DNA from: Udeniomyces pyricola
Taxonomy: Eukaryota; Basidiomycota; Tremellomycetes; Cystofilobasidiales; Mrakiaceae
DNA length: 64,000 nt
NCBI GenBank assembly: GCA_039545295.1
Contig: BCIK01000028.1
Span: 164,760 to 228,759 of the forward strand
Direction: 5' to 3'
Part shown: positions 32,315 through 42,891 of the stretch, piece after piece
Layout of the letters: every line of letters starts with the position of its first letter
Position numbering within the stretch: position 1 is the first letter of the stretch
Position numbers and translations under genes: made by a program
The notes under the pieces: generated by a model
The model's database searches: none
What the model was told of the DNA's origin: nothing
The model's input: the letters and a program-made list of their open reading frames with translations, nothing else

Positions 32315-34727
32315 CTAACCCATCAACGTCCTAAGGACTCTGACCCGTTGCCTACCTCTCTCCACGACGCCTTTTAACACCTCTGCTGATCCCACGCCAC
32401 CGCTTCCCATCCCGGTTCCCGGCGTCGTCGTCGTCGAAGAAGAAGAAGAAGAAGAAGGAGAGGGGGAGCCAACGAGTCCTCCGAGTCCGGTTTGTTCGAG
32501 AAACACGATGGGTTCCTCTGAGTCGGTCGAAGAAGAGGAAGAGGAAGAAGAAGGAGGGGGGGAAGTGAGGAGGACGAGGGTGATGGTGGATGATAAGAGG
32601 GGTTCTTCGAATGATGTCGGGTCGGGAAGGAGGGTTCGGCTGGAGGAAGGAAAGGGAAGGACAGTATGGTCAGGGTGAGGAAATAGAAGGAAATAGAGGG
32701 GGGGTCGGGAAAAAAAGGGGGGGGAACATAGGTGGGTAGATGAAGAAAGGGGAAATGATTCAGAGAAGACAAGACAAAAAAAAAACGTCAAGTCAAGATT
32801 CGACTCCAAACCATCGATTTAAGAAGAAGAAAAAAAGGAAGAAAAAAAAACCCCTCTCCTTCTCCTCATGTTTGTCATCCTCCCTCACCCTCAAATCCCC
32901 TTTGCCTCTCTCCTTGTTTTTTTTTTCTTCTTTCTTCTTTTTTCACCCCCCACCCCCCCCACTCCGAACCCCAAACTCCCCTTGCAAAAAAAAACAAAAT
33001 AAAATGGTTGACTTACGAGTTATACACGCCAAACGTCGTACTGATCGGCAACCGGTCGCCCAACCGAAGCGGGTTCATCTCCCCTCGCGAACAGATCGTT
33101 CGCCCTGTCTCTTCATCGTACCGCGCTTTCGGTATACGAGCTGTTTTGAGAAAAAGCAGCCGGGAGGAAGAAGGGAAGGGGGAGGAGAGGATGGATAGAT
33201 GGATGAATGGAGAGGAGAGAAACGAGAAAGGGGGAGGATTGATGTAAGATTTTCGATTATTTGTTGGTTTCATTCTTCTTCTACCTTTCATCTCCTTTTC
33301 CTCCTTTCTTCGGACGCCACCCCCAAGCAACAACAAAGAGCCATCCCAACCGCGAAGAAGAAGACAAAGAACAATGGGGGGGGGAGGGGGGAATGATCAT
33401 CGTCCTCGAAACGCACTGTTCTTGAGGGCGGCCATGACGGCCAAGAGGATAGCGTCCCAAACGTTGCCGTCGTAGTTGATGCACACGACGTCAATGTAAA
33501 GCACCCAGGCGGCGTGATGAGGCGCGATAGAGAGCGTGGTCAAAGGGAGAAGAGATGGCCTATTCGAAGTGGGGTTTTTGAGAGGTTTTTTTGTTTCAAA
33601 AGAGGAATAATGGGTTTGGTTTGGTTAGAGTTTTTTTTGTTTGGGGGTGGAGAAGAACAAAAGAATTGGGATGAGGGTGAGAAACAGATTGGGGGGGAAA
33701 GTTGGAGAGGAAGGTGGGTTTGGGTCCGGTTCTGCCGATAGATGAATGGGTGGAAGTTGAATCGGCCTATTTGGATCTCAGGGATTTCCAGTCCCCCCCC
33801 CCCCTCTCCCCTCGAAGCTATCCCTATCACACTATCAGGTAAACCCGCCCACTCATCCAACCCACCGGCTTGTGATCCCCCCCAAATGAACGACCTCAAA
33901 CACCCCTCCCTCCTTCCCCCAAAGCCAAGAAGCCCCTCGGTCTTCCGATCCACACGCGCAAAACTCACGTAGCCAAAACCCTATCCAACCTCTCCGTGAG
34001 CCTCATAGCCTCTTCCCCAGGAGGACCCGGCTTGAATTTCGGACTACACAATGCGGGAAGATCGACGTTGGGAACGAGCATCCCTTGAGTCGGGGTGTAA
34101 ATGGAAGGCGTAAACGTTTCGGCGTTGATGCCGCAGACGATGGTGGATTCTCCGAGTCGGACGAGGGAAGAGCCTTGAGAAGTCGAGATGGAGCCTAAGA
34201 GAATGGCAAGAAAGAAGAGAAAATGGGGGGGGGGGGAGATGAATGGCATGTTTAGGGTTGAGAGTTAGTCAGGAGAGTGCTCAGGGATGTATATGCTTGA
34301 ATGAGTTGATAAATGCAAAAGGACCAGAAGGCAATAGGAAGAGGATGAGAGGAATCGTCGATGACGACCAGGTCTCTCAAACGCATCCTTTCTCCCGTCT
34401 TCCCTCTCCCCCTGATTGTAACTGAAGCCAGCAGGCCTCGTTGTACTGGTATTTGTACGGATCTATACGCCTCACGATGGCTATTGAAAGAAGATACGAA
34501 CCCGTGTTGATACTGACGCCTCTCCAGCCGTTGAGGCCATCGTGCGACGCGCTTTGGACGAGATTTCTGCCGTCTGGGCGGTAGCGAGCGGTGAGAAATC
34601 GATCGAGGTAGGCTGATGGGTGAAGTCTGCGGAACGTGTTGGCGTCGAGAGGATGGGAAGGTCCAGCGGGAACGGGAGCGGGAACGGGAGCGGGGGCGAC
34701 GACGGGGGCGACGACGGGGGCGGACAT
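32315..34727 (-). CDS. RRP43: Exosome complex subunit Rrp43 (EXOSC8-like, RNase PH fold)
   Basis: Rrp43 is one of the six RNase-PH-type subunits of the nuclear and cytoplasmic RNA exosome ring. The first exon (34727 to about 34500) starts MSAPVVAPVVAPAPVP and contains FRRLHPSAYLDRFL and YRPDGRNL, the family N-terminal signature. The next exon (about 34195-33967) has GSISTSQGSSLVRLGESTIV and VNVDLP-type residues (VPNVDLPALCSP) followed by GPPGEEAMRLTERLDRVL. The exon at about 33520-33410 has VLYIDVVCINYDGNVWDAIL and LLAVMAALKN. The exon at about 33150-33010 has YDEETGRTICSRGEMNPLRL and RLPISTTFGVYN. The last exon (about 32635-32315) ends FLEQTGLGGLVG through ERGRQRVRVLRTLMG, as expected for Rrp43. 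Two poly-Ser tracts interrupt the C-terminal domain. Head-to-head with bL36m. Confidence 0.9.
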
Positions 34728-34982
34728 GGTGGGTGTTGGATGAGGATGGGGGAATCGAGGTGGATCGAATTATTAGAGTGGAATTGGGATGATGATGATG
34801 AAAGTAGACGTTTCGGTTGATTATGACAAGCGACGAACGATTATGATAAGTGATGAATGATTGTAATAAGTACAACCCCACACCACCCACCAACTCACAA
34901 CGAGCCCAGTAACTGGCATATCTATATACTATATACCATCCCCCTTCAACACTCACCACCCACCACCACCATCACCATCACC
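34728..34982. promoter_or_regulatory. Bidirectional promoter of Rrp43 and mitochondrial bL36
   Basis: Only 255 bp separate the two start codons, so the promoter must serve both genes. It contains an imperfect 20-bp tandem repeat (34819 to about 34876), a GATAAG element in the second unit, and short CCACCA-rich sequence just before the bL36m ATG. Confidence 0.65.
34819..34876. repeat. 20-bp imperfect tandem repeat in the shared promoter
   Basis: Unit 1 at 34819-34838 and unit 2 at 34839-34858 match at 16 of 20 positions (GATTATGA core, then AAG and GATGAA-like ends). A third, shorter and more diverged copy starts at 34859 (GATTGTAATAAG). Confidence 0.8.
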
Positions 34983-35924
34983 ATGACGTCCCTTTTCCGT
35001 CGTCTCGCCTCGGCAGTCCCATCCCGCTCATCCCTCACTCCCGTACCCCCCCTCGCCACCCGATCCTTCATCACGCGACCCTCCCAGTTCCTCTCTTCCA
35101 TCCGACCTTCCACCCCTGCCTCCCATACCCACTCGCCCAATTGCGGTTGTCCATCACACGCCCTCGCCTCTGTCTTTACCCACGCGTCCAACCATGGCCT
35201 TGCCTTTACTAGAGGCATGAAAGTGAGGAGTTCCATCAAACGACTATGCGATGGTTGTCAATTCGTTAGGAGGTTCGTTTCCCCCTTCGCTTGCTTGCTT
35301 GCTTTCTTTCGCTCTCTCTCTCGCTCGCTCGCTCTTGCCTCTCCCCCTCTCTCTCTCTATCCTTCCTCTGGTCTCATTGTCCACCAACAGAACCATCCAG
35401 TCTATCACCCTCCCATTTCTTCACCATCACACGCGCAAGACTAACCGGCTTCTCTCACCTGCTTCTATCCCTCCGTCGCCTCACTTGTGCTTCTCCCAAT
35501 TCGCTCTCCATCCTCAGGTCGGGCAAGCTATGGGTCATCTGCAAGAAGGATCAAAAGCATAAAACGGTGCGCTTTTCTTATTCCATGAAGTTCCCATCGT
35601 CTTTGATTGGTTGCGATTGAGTCAAGACATGGACATCTGGGGGGGAAGGGGGGGGTTAAGAGAGACGAGAGGAATAGAAAGGATCCCTGGAGTCGTCCGA
35701 CTGGGCAATCATCAACCCGTCGGGGCTATAGGGGAAAAGGGCGTTTCACCATCACTCTCTCTCCCACTTGTATATCTAACCCGACCTATACGTTGGTTCT
35801 GACGCGTGTTCTCTCTCTCTCTCCTTGCTCCTCACAAAACTCATCGTTTTTTTTTCTTTTGGTGTCTTTTTTTGGTTTATGACGCTCTTAGCGACAAGGA
35901 TGGACCGCCAAGAGAAAGAAGTAG
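34983..35924 (+). CDS. RTC6: Mitochondrial large-subunit ribosomal protein bL36
   Basis: bL36 is a small zinc-binding protein of the large ribosomal subunit; the yeast mitochondrial form is Rtc6. Three exons (34983-35272, 35518-35566, 35892-35924) give 123 residues. The first about 79 residues are an Arg/Ser/Pro/Thr-rich mitochondrial leader (MTSLFRRLASAVPSRSS) with an unusual NCGCPSHA patch. The mature domain begins at GMKVRSSIKRLCDGCQFVRR and continues GKLWVICKKDQKHKTRQG, with the zinc ligands CxxC, Cys and His in order. A short basic tail, WTAKRKK, follows the usual RQG end. All junctions keep frame, and the start is the first in-frame ATG giving a leader. Confidence 0.95.
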
Positions 35925-37196
35925 TCGATTGCGTTTCCTTTATGCCGGTCGACCTTCGGACATCCCCCTCCCTCCCTTCCTCCCATTCATAGTCTCTGCC
36001 CAGGTCTTTGGGCGTGACTACGTAGTGTACTCGCAGTCGCCAACCGGAAGATAGGGGCGAGGGGTTCGCGTGTGTGTGTATGTGTGTCTAGGGATGTTGA
36101 ATGTCGGAATGATGGGAAATATGATATAACGACTCTTTCCTTGCTTTTCTTGTTCTTCCATCGGTGTCTTTCATCATCACATCCGACCCTCGTTCGTTGT
36201 TTGGCCTTGGTCTGATCTATCCTACTGAATCGAAGACCTGATCTTTTTCTGGGAACTCAACTGACGGAACGTACAGTTCGCAACAGATATATAGAATAGA
36301 TCCAGAACCGCGACCGACGACGCGTCCTTCTTGTGTCTCTTGGTTTGATATAGACCCGGGTTCATGATTGGGGGGCTCACTTGACTGATTGGCTTGCTAT
36401 ACATTTTTATCAAACGTACCGGGGGTTTTTTTTTCTCTATATATAGAGACGGTCGATGACTGTTATTTGGTTCAACCAGTACTCATGACATGAAGTTACA
36501 AGCAGTTGCTTGATCACTTACAGATACCCTTCTTTCTCCTTCATTTTCAGGCAGTAATATTGTTCGTGCCTGACTGATCCGAAACTTACCCATCATCACC
36601 ACCACAACCACTACTACTCCTAACCCCCGGCCATGGTTCGTTTGCACACGACATATTCTGGAACCATATATATATCTGCATGTCAATCACGTATGTATGT
36701 ATCATGTACGGGTATGTGTCATTTACGGGTGTATATATGTGTGTGTGTGGATTTTTATCACTTCCAACGTCTGCCGAATCGGAGCGGTTTGACGGGTTTA
36801 TAACACTGCAGTATATCAGCGGTATGTTATATAAATACAATAGCCAGGACCGATTACTGAGAAGTACTATACCACATCGTTGGCACCATGATGGATCGCA
36901 GGATTAGCCAAGTATATATATATATAAGTAGTAGCCATCATTAATTAATACCAGTTCTGTGTATATATGTATGTGGAAAGCAAAGGAAAAAGGGGGGGGG
37001 ATGGGGGGTAAAAGGGGATCAAGAGTATGTGAGAATTAGGAAGGAGGAGGGAGAAAAGATGGGAAGAGTTCCAAACCCCACCATATATGTATACCAGAAA
37101 CCAACTCTAAGATCGGTTCCATCCTCCAGTCGACAGACACACTCTCCCCCACAACTCCCCTCGAAAAAAAAGGAAAACAAAAAAAAGGCGATCCTC
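35925..37196. other. Convergent intergenic region
   Basis: About 1.27 kb between bL36m and the GT31 gene. It has AT-rich stretches with TATATA/TGTGTG runs at 36440, 36670-36750 and 36915-36970. Short open frames show no family resemblance. Confidence 0.6.
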
Positions 37197-37917
37197 CTAG
37201 ACCTTCTTCTTCTCTGCCACCTCTTGTTCTTCACTCTCACCATCCGTCCACTCTCTCTCAAGCTCTCTCGGCCATGATCCTCTCTTACTCAACTTCCTCC
37301 CCCCGTTCCCTACAGGGCCAATATGACCCATACCTCCCGGAGTCTCAACCGTCAAAGCCCCTCTTACCCTACCTGGTCTCCCCATCCCAAACCTTCCACC
37401 TCCACCTCCTCCATCTTCCTCTTCTTCCCACGGTCCTAACAACGCCAAGCCAACCTCCATAAACCACTCCCTTCTCTTGACGTAATGAACGACGACCGTT
37501 CCAGCTCCCCATTTCCTTCTTCCTCCATACCTCTCATGCAACGTCGGTCGACGATCCATGACGACTTGGGGCAACAATGGAGACGACGTCGAAGAGGACG
37601 GATAAGGATGAAGTCGAGACATTTCCGAGCCTTCGATTAAAGCTTCGATCGCTTGCTCCGGTGTCAAATTCGGTAACGGTGGAGTGTAAGGGACGTGAAA
37701 CGTCGAGACCGTTGAGGAAGAAAGGGAAGAGGGATGGGATGGGAAGAGAAGGGAAGGTCGAGAGAACGTCGTTAAGTTGAGAGGGGGAAGGATCGAAGGT
37801 CGTCGATGACCAGATGATGGATTTGATCGATCGAGTCCCTCAGAGTCGAGGTGATGAGAAGAACCTCCTCCATTTCCTACTACTCCGATGTTTCCATCTG
37901 ATTCTTCAACCTCTCCT

Positions 37918-37950
<33 letters not shown>

Positions 37951-40900
37951 GTCCCGACCTCCAAATACCTTCTCCGAATCCGCTCGACCTCATCCGGGAA
38001 CAAGAACCCATGGCTATAGACCGTGCCCGCTTTCGGATGGTCATAAATCCAACATCGATCCGAGACCCAGAGGATACGTTCCCGTTCCGGATGGAGTCGC
38101 ATCCATCGAGCCACTAGTTTGTCTTCGGCCCCGGAGATGAGGGTCCGAACGAGGGGAGAAGAAGATATGTAGTGGACGAGATCGAGAGAGAGCGCGTAGC
38201 ATTCACCACCCATGAAGAGGTTTTTGACGAGGTCTGGATTCAAGCAATAGAAGAGAGAGAGAGAGGAAGAGAGAGAGAGAGGAAGAGAGAGAGAGAGAAG
38301 AGTAGGAAGGAGTGAAGTTGTTGTTGCGGTCAGTTCCAGCTAAAAACGTCATATCTAAAGAACTCACTTCTACTCCTCTTGACAAGAAACAAAGCGGGGA
38401 AGGAAAAGAAAGATACAAAAAGAAGAAGAANAANAAGAAAAAAAAAGAAGGGGGGGGGGGGACCATGAACTTACAGCCCCAATAAATCTTTTCCCCACCC
38501 AAGACCCTCAACCGCTTCTCCATCTCCCCGAGCATCACAAACGAATCATCGTCCGCCTTGGCGATATAATCCGGTCGTCTCTGTTCGCCCCCCGTCACGC
38601 CAGACGACGACGACGACGTAGAAGAGGAAGGGAACGAAGGGACCATGGCGTTCTCGGCGGCCCAGGAGAAAAAGGCGTGGGTCTTGCCAGAGTTCATGTT
38701 TTCGGGAATCGGAAGGAGGACGATATCGCCGTAAGCTGAAAACACGGAAGAGAGTAAAAGGGAGGAAAGAAGGAGGAGGGACAGACGAGGTTGGAATGAA
38801 TTGAAAGATCGCAACGTCAGTACCTTGACAACATAGTGACTCATAACAGAGCACAAACAGACTTTTCTTTTTTTCCAAGGAAAAAAAAGAGGTCACAGAT
38901 AAAGCAAACAGAGGTGACAAAAAAATAAAACACTGGTCTCTTCTGGATGACCTACTCACCTTGCATTTCCAACTCTACCAAGTGCCTCCATTTCTCTCTC
39001 GGTACGCCCAAGATGAATCGAACCCTAACTCCATCCAACGTCCTCTCACCGACGTTCTCTCTCCTATCGAGCGCTCGCTGTCGTCTCCATTCATCCCGAA
39101 TCAACTCTCTCCGCTCAAACCCTTGGTCTGTGCTGAAGACCCCAAGGAAGAGACCGATCGGAGCAAGAGTGTCGGACTCGGGTGAAGAGGGGGAGAGAAG
39201 TGGGTTGGGAAGGAGTGGATGTTGGATTGAAGCAGGGGAAGATGAGGAGTCAAAGGTTGGGAGTTGGAGTTGGGTAAGGGTGGGATTGGTTTGATGAGGT
39301 GAGAGGGAATGGTAGGTCGGGTGAGGTGAGAGACAGTAGGATTGCCAGGGAAGAGGTGTCTTATCTGGAAAGGCGGGAACGTAAAATCAGATCAAACAAG
39401 AAGAGAAGAAGAAGAAGAAAAAGAAGAGGAGGTTTAGTAGGAAGTCAAAAGGAGAGGATTGATACCCTCTTGTCGAGGTTGCTGAAGCGCAAGATGCGGT
39501 GAACAGAAGAGAGGAAGTGTTGCTTACCAGGATTGAAGAACCACAAGAGGAAATTCGTGAGGTACCACACAAAGGCAGCAATACAAAGTATGAGCATAGC
39601 CTGCGGGCTCAAGGTGAACGAAAGGAAACCAAACATAGGGAAAATGGAATTTGCATCTTTCAGCAAATAGCTTCTCAATCCTTCGCAGCATAATTACAAA
39701 AGGTAGAAGAAACGAAGAAGAAGAAGAAAAACCACTCACGACTGATCTTCTCCGTCTAGGCCATCTCCAACCATCCCCGGCGGTACCACCTGCACTTCCC
39801 ATCCCATTCCGCCTCCCCATCCCCTTCTTCCCTCCACCACTACCTCCTCCTCCAACAAATCCGCCGCCACTCCCGCTTAACCTCTCCTTCCTTCCTTTCC
39901 TCTTCTTCCACCATCTCGCCCAGCTCGTCCGACTCGCGCTGACATGGGTGCCTTCTCCTCCTCCAACACCACTGGTGTTGTTGTTATTGCTGTTGTTGAG
40001 GTTCTTACCTAAAGAGGACGACGACGAGAGTGTACCGAGGACGTTGTTGACAAGGGAAGAAGAGATCGAGGAGCTCGACGAGGAGAACGAGGCCAAAGTA
40101 GTTGGGTCCGAAGCGAGGTTCGTTGTTTTAGGTCGTGATCGCCAACTATTCTGACCTCCTNCCCCTCCTCCTCCTGCCGATAGCAGCACATTCTCACTGT
40201 TGCTACCAGTCAAGAGGATGTCACCTTCGTCACCTTGCTCTTCGTTTGGTTCCCCATCGTCATCGTCGTCATCGTCGTCATCATCATCACCTACGACCCT
40301 ACGCATAGAATCACCACTCATGCCCAATAAACTCGTGCCTCCAAAGAACGATTGGACGCGAGAGAGTCCATGCGACGACGGCGACGGCATAGGTGAGACC
40401 TGAGCTGAATGGAAAGGCGTGTTGGAGCGCGATGACAGCGGAAGGAGATGATCCGGATCGATCGTCAGGGGTCGGGGGCGTGAATGTTTCGTCGATGATT
40501 TTGGAGGTGATGTTGGGACGTTGTATGGAGTATAGCTCGATGAGATCGTATCGGAGGACGGTTGAACGAGGGAGTACGGTGGCAGCGATGGGTAGGCTGA
40601 CAAAGAGGATTGAGAAGAGGACGGTTGTAGACGTGGGTTGTAGATACTTGTACTATTACTACTACTGCCAATAGCGTCACCAGGAATGACACCGCTGTGG
40701 TGAAGGTAGGAGGTGCCGTGAGGTGGTTGCGTTGAGAGGGATGGTTGCGCGTGCGGGTGATGGGGAGAGTGATGCTGATGGGGTCGCGGCTGAGGAGTTG
40801 GCGCCGGTGCAGCATTAGTCGTGATATAGTATGTCGAAGAGTTGTTGCGGTTGAGTGATGGTTTGCGGTTGCCTATGGTACGAGGACCAGGTGATGACGC

Positions 40901-41545
40901 AGAAGCAAAGACGTCTCGGCCAGAAGAGCCGTTGGGTGTAGCAACATTCGGCGCGACAGATGGTGAGTGGGAAGCATGCGAGCCTTCCATGGTCGTTCCT
41001 ACCGGTCCACTACTGGGTGTCGCTCCTATTGGAGCAGCTCCGATACCAAGTGCTCCAAACCCACCCATAGACTCGGTGACGACGGCTCCTCGACTGGCTC
41101 GTCGACCCGTAATAGTTGCCCTTCTCCCCGGCCTCGCTCCTCCCATTCCACCCCCTGCACTTACTCCGGCTGCACCAGTCGGTCCGATTCCTCCGGCCGA
41201 AATCGACTTGCTTGGTGAGTTCAGTGCGACGGGTGTCTTAAGTTGATCCTCTTCGTCATCCCCAAAGTCTTCGTCATCCGCGTCGGAATCCTTGTCGGCT
41301 TTCGGATGGGACCCAATGCGTCGAGGGTGATGTCTCCCACTGCCAGTTGAGCTACTACCGACGCTGTTGATTGAGTGAAAGTCGTCCAGACCACCGGAAG
41401 GATCAGTAGGGGAGAGAGGATTGCTGGCATAGTGGGCAGTGCTGGAGTTGTTGAGCAGAGACGAAGTCGGAGGGTTAAGATTCGACGTGATGAGGGACGG
41501 TCGACGCCGATGGACGGTTGATTTGCCCGCGGATGCGTTAGTCAT
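37197..41545 (-). CDS. GT31-type Golgi glycosyltransferase with a long cytosolic N-terminal region
   Basis: GT31 enzymes are type II Golgi proteins that transfer galactose or N-acetylglucosamine. The first exon (41545 to about 39737) codes about 603 residues of Ser/Thr/Pro/Gly/His-rich, probably disordered sequence with an Asp run, ending in basic WPRRRRSV. The next exon (about 39600-39532) codes the membrane segment AMLILCIAAFVWYLTNFLLW. The lumenal part (about 39366-38962) starts the GT31 fold: GLFLGVFSTDQGFERRELIR, then DEWRRQR and VRFILGVP. Exons at about 38737-38477 and 38232-37197 add IPENMNSGKTHAFFSWAAEN, the metal-binding YIAKADDDSFVML, FMGGECYALSLDLVHYI and GAEDKLVARW. A Gly/Ser-rich extension forms the C-terminus. 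Total length is about 1,190 residues. N bases fall at 38431 and 38434 (intron) and 40161 (first exon, Gly-rich). The sugar transferred cannot be told from sequence. Confidence 0.85.
38251..38300. repeat. (GA)n/GGAAGA repeat in GT31 intron
   Basis: GAGAGA runs interrupted by GGAAGA units lie in the intron before the last exon of the GT31 gene. Confidence 0.85.
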
Positions 41546-42891
41546 ATTTTGGGCAGAACAAGGGAAGATGGAGAAGTATGACGTCGATCAAGTGACACCT
41601 CGGGAAGGATGATGACGGCGATGGTGCGTGGTAATGATGAAGAAGTGACGAGGTGGGAATGGGAGTAAGGGTGCGTTGCCCGTAGTCGATGAATCGTTAT
41701 GGTTGCGTCGAGAGTCGTGTCGGATGGTTTGTCCGCTCTTTGGCCGGAAGAAGCGTCGTTGTAAAGAGGGATCGTCTACGATGAGTTCAAGGCTGATGAA
41801 GAGGGAAGACGATTGATAGTGGATTGTCAGATGGGGGAAAAAGCGGGTCAATTGCGTATCCGTTGCAAAGGGGGGAGGGGTCGGGTTCTAAAGCCAATTC
41901 TGTGTTGAGTACGATGGGATGGCCTGTGTTTGGGCTTGTGACAGAGTAAAGATTGAGCAGAAGATGGCTGGAGAGGATAGAACTGATGAATGGAGTGAGG
42001 ATGGGGGATGGGATGTAGAGGGGTCCAAACGAGGAATGGATTGCAGGTAGCCAGGTAGCCGAGCAAGCAAAAAGGGGGGGTGGATGGAGCTAGCAGTATG
42101 GTAGGGGCGACGCGACCGTCTGGGGACGATTGACGACGTGACGGGGGCGTTTGAGGCGAATTACTAGCTGAGCTATTATCACGTACTATTGATGTCGCGT
42201 GTGCAGGGAGATTATCACACACGCTTCACGACTGGATACTATATGTATATTCCTTGCATCAAGCTTACATGACCCAAAGTCATCCAGGCTCAAGCTTCAA
42301 GCGGCCATATATAATTTAGATCATCATACAAACAACATATGATCTCCCTTCCGAGTCGTCGTCACCTGGCGTATGCATGATCGCAAGTCGTCATCCCTAG
42401 ATGCGCGCGCGTGTATATATATATAATAATGCATATATCTCCCCAAGAATGCTTCATGGACCGGACAGATCGGATCTCGATCATCCATATCGGCTCCGTC
42501 GAGCCCGTGTCGAGTAAGCCTTAGGCGACGTCTACTTGTTCTCTGTTGTCGAGTAGTTTACGATGGAAGACCGCCTATGATCATCAGCTGGAGGAGAAAA
42601 TGTATCTTGTTCAGATCGATTGGCCGACATGGAGTTTATAGTTATAATCGAATACAATTCATCGACGGATCCGATCACATCAATCACGCGATCACGGTAC
42701 GTCGACCGACTGCATGTCCGAGATGGTCCAGGCAGTTCCGCGACATTGATCTAGGGAGTCCAGTCGCTGCGTTTCGCGCAGAGGCCCACCACTGCCGTCG
42801 GCGCCTCACCTCGACGTTTGACGTTTGACGTCGACATCCACTAATTCAACATCCCACTCGTCAAAATCTTTGACCCTCACCCCCTGCTCAC
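41546..42891. promoter_or_regulatory. Divergent intergenic region of GT31 and the zinc transporter
   Basis: About 1.35 kb between divergent start codons. It contains an AT run at 42414-42425, CG-rich hexamers near 42402, and a TTTGACG direct repeat ending in TGACGTCG about 60 bp before the transporter ATG. Open frames at 41588-42222 on the minus strand show no recognisable features and are taken as non-coding. Confidence 0.5.
42813..42836. promoter_or_regulatory. GACGTTT direct repeat ending in a CRE-like TGACGTC
   Basis: GACGTTT occurs twice in tandem, followed by GACGTCGAC, so the block ends in TGACGTCG, close to the CREB/ATF palindrome. It lies 56 bp upstream of the zinc transporter start. 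Function is inferred from resemblance and position only. Confidence 0.35.

Noticed and set aside
40842..41246. Plus-strand Gly/Pro/Ala open frame
   Set aside because: Antisense of the low-complexity first exon of the GT31 gene.
41588..42222. Minus-strand frames upstream of the GT31 start as extra 5' exons
   Set aside because: The sequence is Pro/His/Ser-rich without motif, and the ATG at 41545 opens a long uninterrupted exon.
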